Assembly: GCF_013623835.1 (NCBI RefSeq)
Contig: NZ_JABKDE010000002.1
Coordinates: 496,001-560,000 of the forward strand
Direction: 5' to 3'
Length of the DNA: 64,000 nt
Origin: Brevibacterium oceani
GTDB taxonomy: Bacteria > Actinomycetota > Actinomycetes > Actinomycetales > Brevibacteriaceae
Shown one piece after another: positions 49,669-59,690 of the stretch. Made by a program: the position numbers and the translations under genes. Position 1 is the first letter of the stretch. Every line of letters begins with the position of its first letter. The notes under the pieces were generated by a model. That model saw only the letters and a list, made by a program, of their open reading frames with translations. It did not search any database and was not told where the DNA came from.

Positions 49669-51072
49669 ATGGCACGCATCTACGGAGTCGAGACCGAATA
49701 CGGACTCGCGCACACCGCCGCTGAGGACGGGCGACGCATCGGGCCGGAGGAGATCGCCCGCTACCTCTTCCGTCCTGTCGTCGAATGGGGGCGGTCGTCG
49801 AACGTGTTCCTGCCCAACGGGTCTCGTCTCTACCTCGACGTCGGTTCGCATCCCGAATATGCGACCGCAGAATGCGACGACCTCTCCGACCTGCTCGCCC
49901 AGGAACGGGCGGGCGAGGGACTGATGATCGACCTGCTGAACAAGGCGCAGAGCGCACTCGAAGCCGACGGCATCGGCGGTCGGGTGCACATGGTCAAGAA
50001 CAACACCGACGCGGCCGGGAACTCCTACGGCTCGCACGAGAACTTCCTCATCCGCCGCACCCTCGACTTCAACCGGCTGACGACCGTACTTCTGCCCTTC
50101 CTCGTCTCACGCCAGCTGCTCGTCGGCGCCGGTGCTGTCATTCCCCACCGCTCGGCCTTCGCCCCCGACGAGGTGGCCGATCGTTCGGAGATGATGTTCG
50201 GCCTCTCCGCCCGCTCCGATGTGATGTGGGAGGGCCTGTCCTCGGCGACGACCCGGTCACGGCCGATCATCAACGCCCGCGACGAACCGCACGCAGATGC
50301 CGAGAAGTACCGGCGTCTGCACGTCATCGTCGGTGACTCCTCGATGTCGACGACCACCTCGGCGCTGAAGATCGGGTCTGCCGTCCTTATGCTCGACCTC
50401 ATCGAACAGGGGGCACGGATCCCCGAAAACGGGCTGCGCCATCCGGTGCGCGACATCCGGCTCGTCGCCCGGGACCTCACCGGGTCCGTTGTGCTCGAAC
50501 GCACCGACGGGACGACCACGACCCCGCTCAGTCTGCTTGCCGACTATCGGGACCGGGCGCAGCGGCTCGTCGAGACCGGCGATCACAGCCTCGGCGACGA
50601 AGGGCTCGCCCGCTACGTCATCGACCTGTGGACGCGGATGCTCACCGCCGTCGAATCCCAGGACTTCGGCGCCGTCGACACCGAGATCGACTGGGTGATG
50701 AAGCGCACCCTCATCGAACGCTCAATGGTCCGAGGGAACGAGGACATCACGGATCCGCGCATCCACCGACTCGACATCGCCTACCACGACATCACACCGG
50801 CCACCGGACTGTTCCCGAAGCTGGAGGCGGCGGGAATGGCAAAGAGCCTCGTGCCCGCCGCGGCGGCTGAGAAGGCCAAGGTCGACCCGCCCACAGGCAC
50901 CCGCGCGGCCATCCGCGGCGAGTTCGTGCGGGCAGCGCATGAGGCCCGACGGGACTACACGGTCGACTGGGTGCACCTGCGGCTCAACGACGAATCCGGC
51001 CGCGCCGTGGCGCTGAAAGACCCGTTCGCCACGACCCACCCGCAGGCGGAGACACTCATCGCGGGCCTGTAA
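49669..51072 (+). CDS. pafA: Pup ligase PafA
   Basis: 467-residue Pup-protein ligase. N-terminal ATP/metal motif GVETEYGLAH (Glu9), catalytic Asp57 in YLDVGSHPEYATAECD, nucleotide region VKNNTDAAGNSYGSHENFL and C-terminal domain with TVDWVHLRLNDESG that binds Pup. It lacks the Dop loop. Adjacent to prcA with no gap, so probably coupled. Confidence 0.96.
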   Translation: MARIYGVETEYGLAHTAAEDGRRIGPEEIARYLFRPVVEWGRSSNVFLPNGSRLYLDVGSHPEYATAECDDLSDLLAQERAGEGLMIDLLNKAQSALEADGIGGRVHMVKNNTDAAGNSYGSHENFLIRRTLDFNRLTTVLLPFLVSRQLLVGAGAVIPHRSAFAPDEVADRSEMMFGLSARSDVMWEGLSSATTRSRPIINARDEPHADAEKYRRLHVIVGDSSMSTTTSALKIGSAVLMLDLIEQGARIPENGLRHPVRDIRLVARDLTGSVVLERTDGTTTTPLSLLADYRDRAQRLVETGDHSLGDEGLARYVIDLWTRMLTAVESQDFGAVDTEIDWVMKRTLIERSMVRGNEDITDPRIHRLDIAYHDITPATGLFPKLEAAGMAKSLVPAAAAEKAKVDPPTGTRAAIRGEFVRAAHEARRDYTVDWVHLRLNDESGRAVALKDPFATTHPQAETLIAGL

Positions 51073-51139
51073 GATCGCCCTGTGATCCGGTCGGGTCCGC
51101 CGATGCGCGGCGACGGCCACGTGTGACGAAAGGAAACCA

Positions 51140-52090
51140 GTGCGCACCAAAGTGCTCAGCGCCATCGCGGCGGGTCTGCTGCTGCTCTCGGCCTGTGGGC
51201 AGGGCGAGGAGTCCGATGACTCGACCACGCCGCCGCCGTCCGTGGCCGCCCAGGATGCGAAGTCGACGAGTCTCGACGACATCACCGTCGACGGGAAGAC
51301 GGGGGAGAAGCCGAAGGTCAGCTTCGAGTCTCCTCTGGTCGTGAAGAAGACCGAGAAGAAGGTCCTCGACCAGGGCAAGGGCGACAAGGTCGCCGACGGC
51401 GAACAGGTCACCGCGCAGATGACGTTGGTCTCCGGCACGACCGGCAAGGTCGTCGAATCAAGCTACGACTCGAAGTCGCCGGCAGGATTCCCCATGGACA
51501 AGTCGCAGATCTCAGGCGACCTCTACGACGCGCTCATCGGCGTCAAGACAGGTTCCCGCGTCATGCTCACGCTCAACGGCAGCGCCGAACAGGGCCAGGC
51601 CTCGCAGACGCTGGTCTACGTCATCGACGTCGAGAAGGCCGAGAAGCCGCTGACTCGCGCCGAAGGCGAGAAAGCCGACCAGTCGGAGAACCCCGTGACC
51701 GTGGACTGGGCCGATGACGGTGCCCCGTCGATCTCGAAGCCGAAGGGGGATAAGCCGAAGAAGCTCGAGACCTTCGCGACGATCGAAGGTGAGGGGCCCG
51801 AGATCAAGAAGGGCCAGAGCGTATCCGTGAAGTACTCCGGCTGGCTCTGGGACGACACGTCGAAGGCCTTCGACTCGAACTGGAAGAAGGGCGGACAGCC
51901 CTTCCCCGTCTCTCCCGTCGGCGACGCTCAGGTCATCGACGGATGGAACGAGGGCCTCATCGGCCAGAAGGTCGGCAGCCAGATCGTCCTCATCGTGCCG
52001 CCCGACAAGGGCTACGGCGAACAGGGCAATGAGTCGATCCCGGGCAATTCGACCCTGATCTTCGTCATCGACATCCTCTCGGCCCAGTAG
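51140..52090 (+). CDS. Lipoprotein with two FKBP-type peptidyl-prolyl isomerase domains
   Basis: 316 residues. Signal peptide with lipobox LLLSACGQ (Cys near residue 19), so a membrane-anchored extracytoplasmic foldase. Two FKBP-like domains: about residues 65-165, which looks degenerate, and about 215-316, better preserved (GQSVSVKYSGWLWDDTSKAFDSNW, DGWNEGLIGQKVGSQ, VPPDKGYGEQG). The GTG start at 51140 follows GAAAGGAAACCA. Paired with a cytosolic-type FKBP next door, as in many actinobacterial pafA regions. Confidence 0.9.
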   Translation: MRTKVLSAIAAGLLLLSACGQGEESDDSTTPPPSVAAQDAKSTSLDDITVDGKTGEKPKVSFESPLVVKKTEKKVLDQGKGDKVADGEQVTAQMTLVSGTTGKVVESSYDSKSPAGFPMDKSQISGDLYDALIGVKTGSRVMLTLNGSAEQGQASQTLVYVIDVEKAEKPLTRAEGEKADQSENPVTVDWADDGAPSISKPKGDKPKKLETFATIEGEGPEIKKGQSVSVKYSGWLWDDTSKAFDSNWKKGGQPFPVSPVGDAQVIDGWNEGLIGQKVGSQIVLIVPPDKGYGEQGNESIPGNSTLIFVIDILSAQ

Positions 52091-52144
52091 ACAGACAACC
52101 ACCCACACCGACCGTGACGAACGGTCAGCACAGGAGGAGACACC

Positions 52145-52516
52145 ATGAAGCAGAAACCAGAAGTCGTTTTCCCCGGCGGCGACGCTCCCACCGAACTCGT
52201 CATCGTCGATGACGTCATCGGTGACGGCGCCGAGGCGGGTCCCGGTGACACCGTGAGCGTGCACTACGTCGGCGTCGCCCATTCGACAGGTGAGGAGTTC
52301 GACGCATCGTACAACCGCGGCACCCCGCTCGAGTTCCGTCTCGGGTCGGGCATGGTCATCTCCGGCTGGGACCAGGGAATCCAGGGCATGAAGGTCGGCG
52401 GCCGTCGCACCCTGCAGATCCCTCCGCACCTGGCCTACGGAGACCAGGGCGCCGGCGGAGTCATCCAGCCCGGTGAGAGCCTCATCTTCGTCTGCGATCT
52501 CGAGAACGTGCGCTGA
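52145..52516 (+). CDS. FKBP-type peptidyl-prolyl cis-trans isomerase
   Basis: 123-residue single FKBP domain without signal peptide: DTVSVHYVGVAHSTGEEFDASYNRG, MVISGWDQGIQGMKVGGRR, IPPHLAYGDQGAGG and LIFVCDLENVR. Active-site aromatic and acidic positions look intact. An AGGAGG lies upstream of the ATG. The gene ends at a strong hairpin. Confidence 0.93.
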   Translation: MKQKPEVVFPGGDAPTELVIVDDVIGDGAEAGPGDTVSVHYVGVAHSTGEEFDASYNRGTPLEFRLGSGMVISGWDQGIQGMKVGGRRTLQIPPHLAYGDQGAGGVIQPGESLIFVCDLENVR

Positions 52517-52531
52517 TCACAGATCCTCGTC

Positions 52532-52565
52532 GTCGGGGCCGGACTCTGTTGAGTCCGGCCCCGAC
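52532..52565. terminator. Terminator between FKBP and DUF3866 genes
   Basis: Perfect 15-bp GC-rich stem, arms 52532-52546 and 52551-52565, with a TGTT loop. It lies between convergent genes and marks the end of the proteasome/FKBP block. The remaining bases to 52660 hold nothing recognised. Confidence 0.9.
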
Positions 52566-52660
52566 TCATTGACGGACAGAATATTTCGGTGCAGCACATT
52601 GCAGACCCGGTGTGGCCCGGTGCCGTTCGCCCCGGATCACCGCGGTGCATCCGGCGTGAA

Positions 52661-53788
52661 TCAGATGAGCTCGGCGGCACACCGTCCCGCCGCGGCTGCG
52701 GCGAGGAACGACGCCGCATCGGCCGGCAGCCTGCGACCCATGGTCGACAGCCCCACAGGGGAGGCGCCCAGTCCGGCCCACAGTCCGGTGAGGTCGACGT
52801 CGAGCAGCGCATGCATGCTCAGCCGACTCAGCTGTTCGGACACGATGTCGTCCACCACGCGCGGATCGGGCTCCATCTCATGAAGTTCCGCCTCGGTGAG
52901 GGTGGAGAAGACCGGCACTGGGACCTGCACTCCCGGACGGGCGATCTCGGTCAGGGCAGTGAGCGTATGGTGCGAGATGCCGAAATGACGGCCGCGGGCA
53001 TCGGCGTTCGACATCCGCAGCACGCCGAGGGGAATGCCGTCGAGGAGTGCCGCGGCATTGAGATGATCGCCGGTGACCAGCCCGGAGAAGCCGTACTTCG
53101 TGCCTGTGCCCAGATTGCCGGGTCCCTGCGCCACGACGGCGATGTCGGCCTCCATGACGTGGCGGGCGGCGAGCAGGCCGGTGTGGATCGTCACGGCTTC
53201 GAGGTCCCCGCCCCAGGCTTGGCCCGTGCTGATCGACCCGGTCAGCCAGCCGGCGTCCTTGAGTCCGGCCACGGCCTTCGAGAACGGGGCCGGCAGCGCC
53301 GCACCGTCGCTGAGGACGTAGGCGATGCGCAGCGACGGATCGACCGTTCGGATCCCGGAGATGACGGCCGGCAGCGCCGAATGCAGATCGGCGACGATCA
53401 CGGGCATGCTCTCCAGATGCTCCGCCTCGGCAAGCACGGCATGGTGGTCGGATTCCTGATCGTCGACGCCGAGGACCATCGTCTGCAGCGGCGAATACCG
53501 GTCCTTGACGAGATGTCCCGGGCCGTTCGGCGGATCGGACGGCAGCGCATCGGGCAGAGCCACGATGAGACCGAAGCCTCCGGTGCCGAGTCGTTTGGCC
53601 AGCGCCGAGACGTTGACGATGACTGTGTCGTCGAGGCGCGGGTGGCCGATCGCGTCGGTGTAGGCGATCGCTCGGATCGCGGTCACCTCCGAACCCGGCA
53701 GCGCCTCGTCCAGTTCGACCTCGACCTCTGTGTATCCTGGCCGGGTGGAGCGTATCGCTGAGACGATTCCTCTGCGCCAATGAATCAT
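52661..53788 (-). CDS. DUF3866 family protein
   Basis: 375 residues. N-terminal beta-rich part (VEVELDEALPGSEVTAIRAIAYTD) then Gly-rich segments such as VVAQGPGNLGTGTKYGFSG and LRMSNADARGRHFGISHHTLTAL. No membrane segment. Function unknown; the gene is habitually found next to pafB-pafC in actinobacteria, here divergent with 40 bp between the starts, so the promoters overlap or abut. Confidence 0.87.
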   Translation of the reverse strand: MIHWRRGIVSAIRSTRPGYTEVEVELDEALPGSEVTAIRAIAYTDAIGHPRLDDTVIVNVSALAKRLGTGGFGLIVALPDALPSDPPNGPGHLVKDRYSPLQTMVLGVDDQESDHHAVLAEAEHLESMPVIVADLHSALPAVISGIRTVDPSLRIAYVLSDGAALPAPFSKAVAGLKDAGWLTGSISTGQAWGGDLEAVTIHTGLLAARHVMEADIAVVAQGPGNLGTGTKYGFSGLVTGDHLNAAALLDGIPLGVLRMSNADARGRHFGISHHTLTALTEIARPGVQVPVPVFSTLTEAELHEMEPDPRVVDDIVSEQLSRLSMHALLDVDLTGLWAGLGASPVGLSTMGRRLPADAASFLAAAAAGRCAAELI

Positions 53789-53828
53789 GGTCCCAAGACT
53801 ATCGCCCGGCTTGAGTTACGGTGGAATC

Positions 53829-54851
53829 GTGAACACACCCCGCCCCAGCAGACAGAGGCAGCAGACCGAGCGTCTGATGAACCTGCTGATCGCCCTCCGC
53901 ACCTCCCGCGGATGGGTCTCGCGTCAGACGCTGATGAACGCCATCGACGGCTATCGCGGCCTCGACGACATCGCCTTCGACCGCAAGTTCTCCCGCGACA
54001 AGGAGCTGCTGCGACACATGGGCATCACCATCGCCACCCGTGCCGAGCACGACGCCTACGGGGACGCGGGGGAGACCGGCTACCGGATCTCGGCGGCCGA
54101 CTATGCGATGGACGACGTCGATCTCACCCCGGCAGAGGTGGCGGCGGTGACCGTGGCGGCGGCCTTCTGGTCGGAGACGGAGCTCGGCGATTCGAGCGCC
54201 CAGGCGCTGACGAAGCTGCGGGCGCTGGGACTCGACCTCGACGAGGCCGGCCCCGGACGCGGCGCGTTCGAACCCGGAACCGCGGCCAGGCGCCTGGCGA
54301 GTGCGAACTTCGCCGACGCCCTTCACCACATCAACGCCCGCGAGGCGATCGGATTCACCTATCACAAGCCGGGGCAGACTGCGCGCAAGGTGCGCCTTGA
54401 ACCCTATGCCCTGCTCAGCCGCGGCGACCGGGTCTACCTCTTCGGCTTCGACCTCGACCGGCAGGCCCGCCGCACGTTCCGCCTCTCCCGCGTCGACGGC
54501 AGAATCGGCAAGCTCGGCGGGCGCGAACCCGGCGACTACGCCATTCCCGACGACTTCTCCCCTGAACTCGCCCTGCAGTCGAGTTCGGAGATGGCCGTGG
54601 TCGCCGAGGCAACGCTGACCATCCGTGCCCAACGCGCGGATCCCCTGCGGCGTCGGCAGATCCGTGAGGAGGACGGGGCCGTGATCATCGAGTACTCCGA
54701 CGAGCATGCGCTGGCCGCCGAGATCGTCGGCTTCGGAGACGCTGTCGAGGCTCTCGCGCCGGCAGAGCTCGTCCGCGCCGTCGCTGCCCGACGCGACACG
54801 ATCCGCGCCTCGCTCAACCGGTTGGGAGGCGCGAATGTCCTCAGCGCGTGA
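53829..54851 (+). CDS. pafB: PafB, WYL-domain DNA-damage response activator subunit
   Basis: 340 residues: N-terminal winged helix (RQRQQTERLMNLLIALRTSRGWVS), central WYL domain (EAIGFTYHKPGQTARKVRLEPYALLSRGDRVYLFGFD) and WCX C-terminus. With PafC it activates LexA-independent repair genes from RecA-NDp promoters. GTG 53829 is chosen: a TACGGT -10 box at 53817-53822 lies 6 nt upstream. The end overlaps pafC by 17 bp. Confidence 0.93.
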   Translation: MNTPRPSRQRQQTERLMNLLIALRTSRGWVSRQTLMNAIDGYRGLDDIAFDRKFSRDKELLRHMGITIATRAEHDAYGDAGETGYRISAADYAMDDVDLTPAEVAAVTVAAAFWSETELGDSSAQALTKLRALGLDLDEAGPGRGAFEPGTAARRLASANFADALHHINAREAIGFTYHKPGQTARKVRLEPYALLSRGDRVYLFGFDLDRQARRTFRLSRVDGRIGKLGGREPGDYAIPDDFSPELALQSSSEMAVVAEATLTIRAQRADPLRRRQIREEDGAVIIEYSDEHALAAEIVGFGDAVEALAPAELVRAVAARRDTIRASLNRLGGANVLSA

Positions 54852-55722
54852 GAGACTCACCAGGCTGCTCAGCCTCGTGCCCTACCTCGACGCCCATCCC
54901 GGGGCCGATCTCGAGGAGACCGCCGACTACTTCGGCATCGACTCGGACACCCTCATCGACGACCTCGAGCTCCTCTTCGTCACCGGCCGCCCCGGTCACA
55001 TGCCCGATGACCTCATCGACGCCTCGTGGGAAGGCGGGCAGATCTTCATCTCCAACGCCGAGGAGGTCTCCGTCCCAGTGCGGCTGAGCGCGGAGGAGGC
55101 CGGCGTCCTCGTCCTCGCTCTTGATATGCTCTCCTCCCTGCCCGGCCTCGATTCCGAGGCCGTGTCCACCGCCGCGGACAAGCTGCGAGTAGCGGCGGGG
55201 GAGAACCTGCGCACTGCGGTCGACGTCAGCCCCATCGATGCCGATCCGAAGCTGCTCGCGGCGCTCAAGGAGGCCATCGAGACCGAGTCGGCACTGCGCA
55301 TCAATTACTATGTGGCCTCGCGAGACGAGCTGACCACCCGCACGATCGCACCGACGAACCTCGTGCCCGGAGCCGACTGGTATGTCGACGCCTGGTGCTA
55401 TTCCGCGGGAGCACCGCGACGCTTCGCGCTCGGGGCCATCCGCTCATGGGAGAGAACCGAGCATCCGCCGCTGGCGGTGAACGAATCGACGCCGGAGACT
55501 CGTGAGGTCACTCTCGGATTCTCGGCGCGGGGCGCGTGGCTGGCCGATGAACTCGATGTTTCCACTCGCGAGTACGCCGAGACCGGGGACACGAGCGTGC
55601 GGATCCGGATGGTCGTCCACTCGGTGGATTGGCTGAGCCGGTTCCTGCTCTGCCATGCCGATGCCATCACGGAGATCGACGACGCCGAGGCGGTCAGGGT
55701 CGCGCTCGACCGGCTCGGCTGA
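54835..55722 (+). CDS. pafC: PafC, WYL-domain DNA-damage response activator subunit
   Basis: 295 residues with the same order of domains as PafB: winged helix (RERLTRLLSLVPYLDAHPG), WYL domain (ALRINYYVASRDELTTRTIAPTNLVPGADWYVDAWCY) and C-terminal extension. It forms the heterodimer PafBC. ATG 54835 has GGGAGGCG upstream. Binding of single-stranded DNA by the WYL domain is the proposed activation signal in mycobacteria. Confidence 0.93.
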   Translation: MSSARERLTRLLSLVPYLDAHPGADLEETADYFGIDSDTLIDDLELLFVTGRPGHMPDDLIDASWEGGQIFISNAEEVSVPVRLSAEEAGVLVLALDMLSSLPGLDSEAVSTAADKLRVAAGENLRTAVDVSPIDADPKLLAALKEAIETESALRINYYVASRDELTTRTIAPTNLVPGADWYVDAWCYSAGAPRRFALGAIRSWERTEHPPLAVNESTPETREVTLGFSARGAWLADELDVSTREYAETGDTSVRIRMVVHSVDWLSRFLLCHADAITEIDDAEAVRVALDRLG

Positions 55723-55823
55723 GGTGCCGATCGCCCTGGCGCGAACCGCCCGGCTGCGTGGATGAAAGGCTCAGCCGCACAGCGTAGAATCATCCTCAGC
55801 ATCAACAATCCAAGGAGCTCCCA

Positions 55824-56144
55824 ATGAGACCAAGTTTCGTGCAGATCGCGATCGTGATCCTCATCATCGTGATCATCTTCGGCGCGCCCAAACTGCCGCA
55901 GCTGGCCCGGAGCCTGGGACAGTCGATGAAGATCTTCAAATCCGAGGTCAAGGACCTCCGCGGTGACGACGACGATGCGCAGAAGTCCACCGAACCGGGA
56001 ACACTGGACCGCAGCTCCTCGAGCGAATCCGCGCCGTCGACCGGAACCTCCGGCGCCACCGGCGGCACCGGCGGCACCGGTGACCGTACCGGCACCGATG
56101 AGGCGAGTCGTGAGAAGCAGGACCCACAGTCTCACGAGAAGTGA
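55824..56144 (+). CDS. tatA: Twin-arginine translocase subunit TatA
   Basis: 106 residues. One N-terminal membrane helix (IAIVILIIVIIFGAPKLPQLARSLGQSM) with the FG-hinge and amphipathic helix of TatA, then a Ser/Gly/Thr-rich tail. Actinobacterial tatA normally stands just before tatC, downstream of pafBC. TAGAAT -10 box at 55785-55790 and AAGGAG before the ATG give it its own promoter. No TatB is seen here. Confidence 0.93.
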   Translation: MRPSFVQIAIVILIIVIIFGAPKLPQLARSLGQSMKIFKSEVKDLRGDDDDAQKSTEPGTLDRSSSSESAPSTGTSGATGGTGGTGDRTGTDEASREKQDPQSHEK

Positions 56145-56983
56145 AAGAGAACAGCCAGCGGAAGCCGTCTTGGTCACGGAAGAAGAACCCTGAGAAGAAG
56201 ATGCCCGTCGTCGGGCACCTCGTCGAGTTGCGCAACCGCGTCATCATCGCCGCCATCGCCATCGCACTCGGTGCCGTCGCGGGCTGGTTCCTCTACGACC
56301 GTGTCCTCGACATCCTCCAGGAGCCGATCCGCACGATCCGCGATGACGGTGGGCGGATGGCCGAGATCAACTTCGCGGGAGTGGCCTCCCCGTTCGACCT
56401 GAAGATCAAACTCTCGTTCTTCATCGGACTCTTCCTCTCCTGCCCGATCTGGCTCTACGAGATCTGGGCGTTCATCGTCCCGGGTCTCAAGCGCAAGGAG
56501 AAGCTGTACTCCCTGGGCTTCCTCGGGGCGGCGATTCCGCTGTTCCTGGCCGGCTCGACGATGGCGTTCTTCGCCCTTCCGAACGCCGTCAAGGCCCTGA
56601 CCTCGTTCACCCCGGCAGGCGGGACGAACATCATCCCGGCTCAGGACTATCTGAGCTTCGTGATGGTCATCATCGTCGTCTTCGGCCTCGCCTTCGTCCT
56701 GCCCGTTCTCATGGTGGGCCTGAACATGCTGGGCATCCTGTCGGCGGAGAGGATCAAGAAGTCGTGGCGCATCATCGTCATGCTCGTGTTCCTGTTCGCA
56801 GCGATCGCCACTCCCACTCCCGATGCGATGTCGATGTTCTTCCTCGTCATCCCCATGATGACGTTGTTCTGTCTGGCCTGGGTGATCTGTCTGTTCAACG
56901 ATCGGCGGAAGAAGAAGCGGCTGATCGAGCAGGGCCTGTGGGTCGACCCGGACGACACTATCGACGAAGAGAAGAATGAATGA
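56141..56983 (+). CDS. tatC: Twin-arginine translocase subunit TatC
   Basis: 280-residue polytopic receptor for folded Tat substrates. Six helices are visible; conserved MPVVGHLVELRNRVIIA at the N-terminus, SPFDLKIKLSFFIGLFLSCPIWLYEIWAF, and the late loop ATPTPDAMS. The GTG start overlaps the tatA stop (GTGA). The end overlaps helY by 8 bp. Confidence 0.95.
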   Translation: MKENSQRKPSWSRKKNPEKKMPVVGHLVELRNRVIIAAIAIALGAVAGWFLYDRVLDILQEPIRTIRDDGGRMAEINFAGVASPFDLKIKLSFFIGLFLSCPIWLYEIWAFIVPGLKRKEKLYSLGFLGAAIPLFLAGSTMAFFALPNAVKALTSFTPAGGTNIIPAQDYLSFVMVIIVVFGLAFVLPVLMVGLNMLGILSAERIKKSWRIIVMLVFLFAAIATPTPDAMSMFFLVIPMMTLFCLAWVICLFNDRRKKKRLIEQGLWVDPDDTIDEEKNE

Positions 56984-59690
56984 TATGCCAGAGAACCCGA
57001 ACTCGGCGGAGGCGACCCTTTCTCCCTCCGCCGCCTACGCCGACTTCAAGGCACGCGCCGAATTCGCGCGCACCCCGCTGGGCCGATTCATGGACCGCAC
57101 TGAGTTCGAGCTCGACGACTTCCAGGTCGAGGCGTGCAGCCACCTGCAGGACGGTGAGGACGTGCTCGTCACGGCACCGACCGGGGCCGGGAAGACCCTC
57201 ATCGCCGAATTCGCGGTGGAACTGGCCCGCGACGAGGGCAAGCGGGTCTTCTACACCACACCCATCAAGGCGCTGAGCAACCAGAAGTTCAACGACCTCG
57301 CCGAGGTCCACGGGTCGGAGAACGTCGGCCTGCTCACCGGTGACACCTCGATCCGGCGGGACGCGCCGATCATCGTGATGACCACCGAGGTCCTGCGCAA
57401 CATGCTCTACAACGACGTGGAGGGCCTGTCCGACCTCGGCTTCGTCGTCCTCGACGAGGTCCACTACCTCGCCGACCGCTTCCGCGGACCGGTGTGGGAA
57501 GAGGTCATCATCCACCTGCCCGATCGGGTGCAGATGGTGTCGCTGTCGGCCACGGTGTCCAATGTCGAGGAGTTCGGGGCCTGGCTGCGCGAGGTGCGGG
57601 GCCCGACGACGATCGTGTCGACGAGCCACCGGCCGGTGCCGCTGGTCAACCATGTGCTCGTCGGCCACCGGATGTACGATCTGTTCACCCACACGGACTC
57701 GGAACGGATCGATCCGGCCCTCAACCATGCCACGCGTACCCACGGAGGACCGCGGTCGCGGCGGGCCCGTGCCACGCGTGCCCGATTCCGCCGTCCCAGC
57801 CGCACTCAGGTCGTGTCCTCCCTCGCCGAGGCGGCCATGCTGCCCGCGATCATGTTCATCTTCTCCCGCAACGGCTGCGATGAGGCCGTCGAGCAGTACC
57901 TGTCGACCGGCGTCGATCTCAATTCGCGGGAGGAGAAGACGATCGTCAACGCGGCGTTGGAATCGCTGCGGGAGGAACTCGCCGACGAGGATCTCGGCAT
58001 CCTCGGCTACCACACGTTCCGCGAGGGCCTGCTGCTCGGCGTGGCAGCCCACCATGCGGGGATGATCCCGCAGTTCAAACAGCTCGTCGAAGATCTGTTC
58101 TCGCAGGGGATCATCAAAGTCGTCTTCGCCACTGAGACCCTGGCCCTGGGCATCAACATGCCCGCCCGCACGGTCGTGCTCGAGAAGCTCGTGAAGTTCA
58201 ACGGTGAGGCCCATGTGACGATCACCCCGGGGGAGTACACCCAGCTGACCGGACGGGCCGGACGCCGCGGCATCGACCGCATCGGCCACGCCGTCGTCGT
58301 CTGGCACCCCACTGTGGAGGTCAGCGAGCTGGCCGCTCTGGCCTCGAACCGGTCGTATGCGCTCAACTCCGCGTTCGGGCCGACCTACAACATGACGGCG
58401 AATCTGCTGTCTCGGATGAGCTCCGCCGAAGCGGCGAAGGTGCTCGAGACCTCGTTCGCCCAGTTCCAGGCCGACAAGGCCGTCGTCGGCCTCGCCCGGA
58501 AGGTGCGCAAGAACGAGGCGACCATCGAGGCCTATGAGAAGTCGATGCACTGCGAACTCGGCGACTTCGCCGAATACGCCGGACTGCGCAGAGCGATCTC
58601 GGACACGCAGAAGCAGGAGACGCGCACGAAGTCGCGCAACCGGCAGCGCGACATCGTCGAATCGCTCACCGCGCTCAAGGTCGGCGATGTGGTGACGATG
58701 CCGGCCAAACGCGTCGGCGGTCGTGCTGTCATCATCGCCCCGATGAGCAGCCGGGACGGAACCTCGCGGCTGCCCACCGTGCTGACCGAACAGGGCAAGG
58801 TGTGGCACCTGAGGCCGCACGAGGTGAGCGAGCCCGTCGCCTCCCAGGGGCGTGTCCGTGTGCCGAAGAAGTTCAACCACCGGCAGGCCGGTGACCGACG
58901 GCAGCTGCTGTCGATCCTCGAATCGGCCGTCCACGACGGGCGGGTCGACCCGGATGCGCACTGGGAGTCGACCAGGGAGGCTCAGACGGCGTCGACGACG
59001 GTGGCCGAGCTGCAGGCGCAGATGCGCGCCCACCCGTGCCATGACTGCCCGGATCGGGAGATGCACGCACGGTGGGCGAATCGCGCCGACAAGCTCATTC
59101 GGGAGAACGAGGGGCTCATCGGACGCATCGAAGGGCGCACCACCTCGATCGCACTCGTCTTCGACCGCGTCCAGGAAGTGCTGCGCGGACTCGGTTTCGA
59201 TCCGGCCCATTCGGAGATGCTTCGTCGCATCTACGGCGAACGTGATCTGCTCGTGGCGCTGACGATCCGCGCGGGGCTGTGGGATGGACTCACCGAACCG
59301 GAACTCGCGTCCTTCGCCTCGATCTTCGTGTTCCAGTCGCGACGGGACACCCTGCACGCGCATCGGGCGCCGAGCGCGGACCTCGAATCCGTCTGTGACG
59401 AAGCGGAGACCATCTGGCGTCGCCTCTTCCATCTCGAGGAGCAGCATGCCCTGACGACGACCGATGAACCCGACCGGGGCCTGGTTAAGCCGATGTTCCG
59501 GTGGACGGAGGGCAAAGCACTGTCGGAGTCACTGCGCGGCAGCGACATCGCCGCCGGCGACTTCGTGCGCTGGGCCAAGCAGAGTCTCGATCTGCTCGGT
59601 CAGATCTCCGAGGTCGTCGACGCCGACACGGCTGTGCGGATCCGTCGCACGATCAATGCGATCCGCCGCGGAGTCGTCGCCGACTCCTGA
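56976..59690 (+). CDS. HelY-like DEAD/DEAH-box RNA helicase (Ski2/Mtr4-like)
   Basis: 904-residue superfamily 2 helicase. Q/Walker A region TAPTGAGKT, DEVHYLADRF, SATVSN, and motif VI QLTGRAGRRGID. The C-terminal part after residue 560 has the beta-rich arch-type and helical domains of the Ski2 group. An arginine-rich insert (GPRSRRARATRARFRRPSR) lies about residue 255. The start is ATG 56976 or 56985, overlapping tatC. The stop abuts the secA2 stop. Likely RNA processing; the precise role in actinobacteria is not settled. Confidence 0.9.
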   Translation: MNDMPENPNSAEATLSPSAAYADFKARAEFARTPLGRFMDRTEFELDDFQVEACSHLQDGEDVLVTAPTGAGKTLIAEFAVELARDEGKRVFYTTPIKALSNQKFNDLAEVHGSENVGLLTGDTSIRRDAPIIVMTTEVLRNMLYNDVEGLSDLGFVVLDEVHYLADRFRGPVWEEVIIHLPDRVQMVSLSATVSNVEEFGAWLREVRGPTTIVSTSHRPVPLVNHVLVGHRMYDLFTHTDSERIDPALNHATRTHGGPRSRRARATRARFRRPSRTQVVSSLAEAAMLPAIMFIFSRNGCDEAVEQYLSTGVDLNSREEKTIVNAALESLREELADEDLGILGYHTFREGLLLGVAAHHAGMIPQFKQLVEDLFSQGIIKVVFATETLALGINMPARTVVLEKLVKFNGEAHVTITPGEYTQLTGRAGRRGIDRIGHAVVVWHPTVEVSELAALASNRSYALNSAFGPTYNMTANLLSRMSSAEAAKVLETSFAQFQADKAVVGLARKVRKNEATIEAYEKSMHCELGDFAEYAGLRRAISDTQKQETRTKSRNRQRDIVESLTALKVGDVVTMPAKRVGGRAVIIAPMSSRDGTSRLPTVLTEQGKVWHLRPHEVSEPVASQGRVRVPKKFNHRQAGDRRQLLSILESAVHDGRVDPDAHWESTREAQTASTTVAELQAQMRAHPCHDCPDREMHARWANRADKLIRENEGLIGRIEGRTTSIALVFDRVQEVLRGLGFDPAHSEMLRRIYGERDLLVALTIRAGLWDGLTEPELASFASIFVFQSRRDTLHAHRAPSADLESVCDEAETIWRRLFHLEEQHALTTTDEPDRGLVKPMFRWTEGKALSESLRGSDIAAGDFVRWAKQSLDLLGQISEVVDADTAVRIRRTINAIRRGVVADS

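Noticed and set aside
56958-59447. 829-codon open frame on the minus strand
   Set aside because: It is fully antisense to helY, whose helicase motifs are intact. The protein is Arg/Asp/His-rich and repetitive, typical of high-GC shadow frames.
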